Origin: Bacteroidota bacterium
Lineage (GTDB): Bacteria > Bacteroidota > Bacteroidia > Flavobacteriales > Weeksellaceae
DNA: 6,133 bases
Direction of reading: 5' to 3'
Assembly (NCBI GenBank): GCA_023399675.1
Contig: JAEWOM010000239.1
Coordinates: 1-6,133, forward strand
In this document: positions 4,846-6,133 of the stretch, one piece after another
Layout: every line of letters starts with the position of its first letter
Numbering within the stretch: position 1 is the first letter of the stretch
The notes under the pieces: generated by a model
What the model was told of the DNA's origin: nothing
Seen by the model: the letters and a program-made list of their open reading frames with translations, nothing else
The model's database searches: none
Position numbers and translations under genes: made by a program

Positions 4846-6133
4846 TTAAATTGTTTCTTCAACTGTACTACTTCCATTTGCTGTTTTCAAAATAACCTCA
4901 AACGTCACCCCGATTTCTTTATTTTTTACCTTAATTTCTCCGCCATATGCATCAATAATTTTTTTACAGATTGAAAGGCCTAATCCACTTCCAACAGGCT
5001 TTCTAATGTTCTGATTTTGACTTTGATAGAATTTTTCAAATATGAATTCCAAATCTTCTTCCGGGATGGTTTTTCCTGTATTGAAGATGGAGATTTTCAG
5101 CGCGCCTTCTTTTTCCTGAAACTTCGCCTGAATCATTCCCTGATCGTTGGTGAATTTCAGCGCATTTCCTAAAATATTCTGAAAAACCTGAATCATTTTC
5201 ATTTCATCAAAGTGGTAGATTTCATTATGAAGCAAATTGACTTCAGAAAGGTGCAGACCGCGTTTTTCGAAAAGATGAATTAAAGGTTTTGCTGCCTTTC
5301 TGTAGGTTTCAATAATATTTTTTTCTTCTATTTGAAGTGAAACAGAACCTGCTTCCAACTTATCCAGGTACAGAATATCGTTGATGATTTCCGCCAATCG
5401 ATCGCTTTCGGAAATAATATTTCCCAGAAATTCTTTCTTAATTTCGAGCGGCATTTCATCATCATCAATCAGGATTTCACTAGTCGCGCGAATTGCGGTA
5501 ATCGGCGTTCTGAGTTCGTGGGCAACAGAATCCAGAAATTCATCTTTCTGTTTGTCTTTGAAAACGAGATTCTGATTGGCGTGCTGCAGATCTTCAGACA
5601 AAAGACGAAGCTGCTGACTTTGCTCGGTTAACTGCCGGTTGAGATTGATATTTTCTTTACTTTCTTCAAGAATTCTAAGTACTTCAGGAAGCGTGATTTT
5701 ATCTTCCTTGGTAACACCTTCAATTAGAATTTTTGCCGAAGCGGTACCGATTCTTCCACTCAATAGATTTTCGGAAAACTTGATGAAACGGGCATCTGCA
5801 GTGTCATCATCGTCGGTAATGTTGTATTTCAGATTGAAAATTTTCAGTGCCTGCTGCGTTTTTTTCTCACCTAAAAATTTCACCAGAATTTTCTGAATAT
5901 CAGAAATTTGAGCTGTTCCGCGCCAGATGTAAGCATTTTCGTGGTTGCGGATATAATCGTCGATATCAGCATAAATTTCGGCATAATTTCTTTCACGGTA
6001 GGAGCCAACAGTGCTTGCAGAAACAGTGATGTAAATCCCCGCATTAATCAACATGCTCCAGAAAAATGTGCTTGAAATTGAACTCAAGTATGGAATTTTA
6101 AGAAACTGAAAAAGCGCATTATCAGTTATTGCT
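4846..6133 (-). CDS. Sensor histidine kinase, C-terminal part; probable symporter (SSF)-STAC-kinase fusion
   Basis: The frame is open to the right edge, so the 5' end is missing; 428 residues are visible and numbered here from the edge. A hydrophobic segment (about 18-38, STFFWSMLINAGIYITVSAS) looks like the last membrane helix of a transporter-like module. It is followed by ISDIQKILVKFLG (76-88) and LLSGRIGTASAKILIEG (123-139), which match the STAC-type linker of symporter-kinase fusions such as CbrA/CrbS. A coiled coil (about 150-197) leads to the HisKA domain with FLDSVAHELRTP, phospho-acceptor H205 (codon 5520-5518). The ATPase domain has the N-box QNILGNALKF (N319, N323), a G1 box written FNTG (350-353) instead of the usual D-x-G, the F-box FEKFYQ (365-370) and the G2 box GSGLGL (381-386). 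A TTG at 6087 is not the start, since coding continues upstream. It would sense a substrate or membrane state and phosphorylate the receiver protein downstream. The kinase call is certain; the symporter part is inferred from a few residues and the linker. Confidence 0.9.
   Translation of the reverse strand, partial: AITDNALFQFLKIPYLSSISSTFFWSMLINAGIYITVSASTVGSYRERNYAEIYADIDDYIRNHENAYIWRGTAQISDIQKILVKFLGEKKTQQALKIFNLKYNITDDDDTADARFIKFSENLLSGRIGTASAKILIEGVTKEDKITLPEVLRILEESKENINLNRQLTEQSQQLRLLSEDLQHANQNLVFKDKQKDEFLDSVAHELRTPITAIRATSEILIDDDEMPLEIKKEFLGNIISESDRLAEIINDILYLDKLEAGSVSLQIEEKNIIETYRKAAKPLIHLFEKRGLHLSEVNLLHNEIYHFDEMKMIQVFQNILGNALKFTNDQGMIQAKFQEKEGALKISIFNTGKTIPEEDLEFIFEKFYQSQNQNIRKPVGSGLGLSICKKIIDAYGGEIKVKNKEIGVTFEVILKTANGSSTVEETI

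Noticed and set aside
4846..6087. Kinase beginning at the TTG at 6087
   Set aside because: The same frame continues without a stop to the window edge and encodes plausible membrane-helix residues, so the gene is cut by the edge rather than starting there.

Overview
The window looks like a chromosomal segment of a low-to-medium GC member of the Bacteroidota. It is probably a flavobacterium of the Chryseobacterium type (Weeksellaceae). This is inferred from the protein style, the lack of strong Shine-Dalgarno sequences, and the hairpin repeats of the CCGTGGAT...ATCCACGG and AAACCCTTCGGGTTT kind. The genus is an inference; the sequence holds no rRNA or other direct marker.

All real genes lie on the minus strand, so transcription runs from the right edge to the left. 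In that order they are: the C-terminal 428 residues of a membrane sensor histidine kinase (4846-6133, cut by the edge), probably the kinase half of a sodium:solute-symporter/STAC/kinase fusion; a repeat-rich segment with a small REP-associated (IS200-like) Y1 transposase gene (3880-4845); a receiver-only response regulator (3511-3879); a full-length propionyl-CoA synthetase-type enzyme, PrpE (1567-3453); a GxxExxY-family gene bracketed by composite repeats (855-1565); and the first 271 codons of acetyl-CoA synthetase, Acs (1-814, cut by the left edge).

The core reads as a short-chain acyl-CoA synthetase locus: a sensor kinase, its likely response regulator, and two AMP-forming synthetases that activate propionate and acetate. 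This resembles the logic of CrbS/CrbR control of acs in Vibrio and Pseudomonas, although here the regulator has no DNA-binding domain. Two accessory insertions appear to interrupt this layout. If the repeat-bounded segments are removed in thought, the spacings fall to about 32 bp (kinase-regulator), 57 bp (regulator-prpE) and 41 bp (prpE-acs), as in an ordinary operon.

The most unusual content is in the insertions. One is a transposase gene inside exact 20-bp inverted repeats, set within an array of 78-bp repeats whose hairpins share a TTC/GAA triloop. Its HUH motif reads H-I-N, so the second metal-binding histidine is lost. The other is a GxxExxY gene with two composite repeats on its 3' side and an inverted copy on its 5' side. 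No tRNA, rRNA, CRISPR array or convincing promoter was found.
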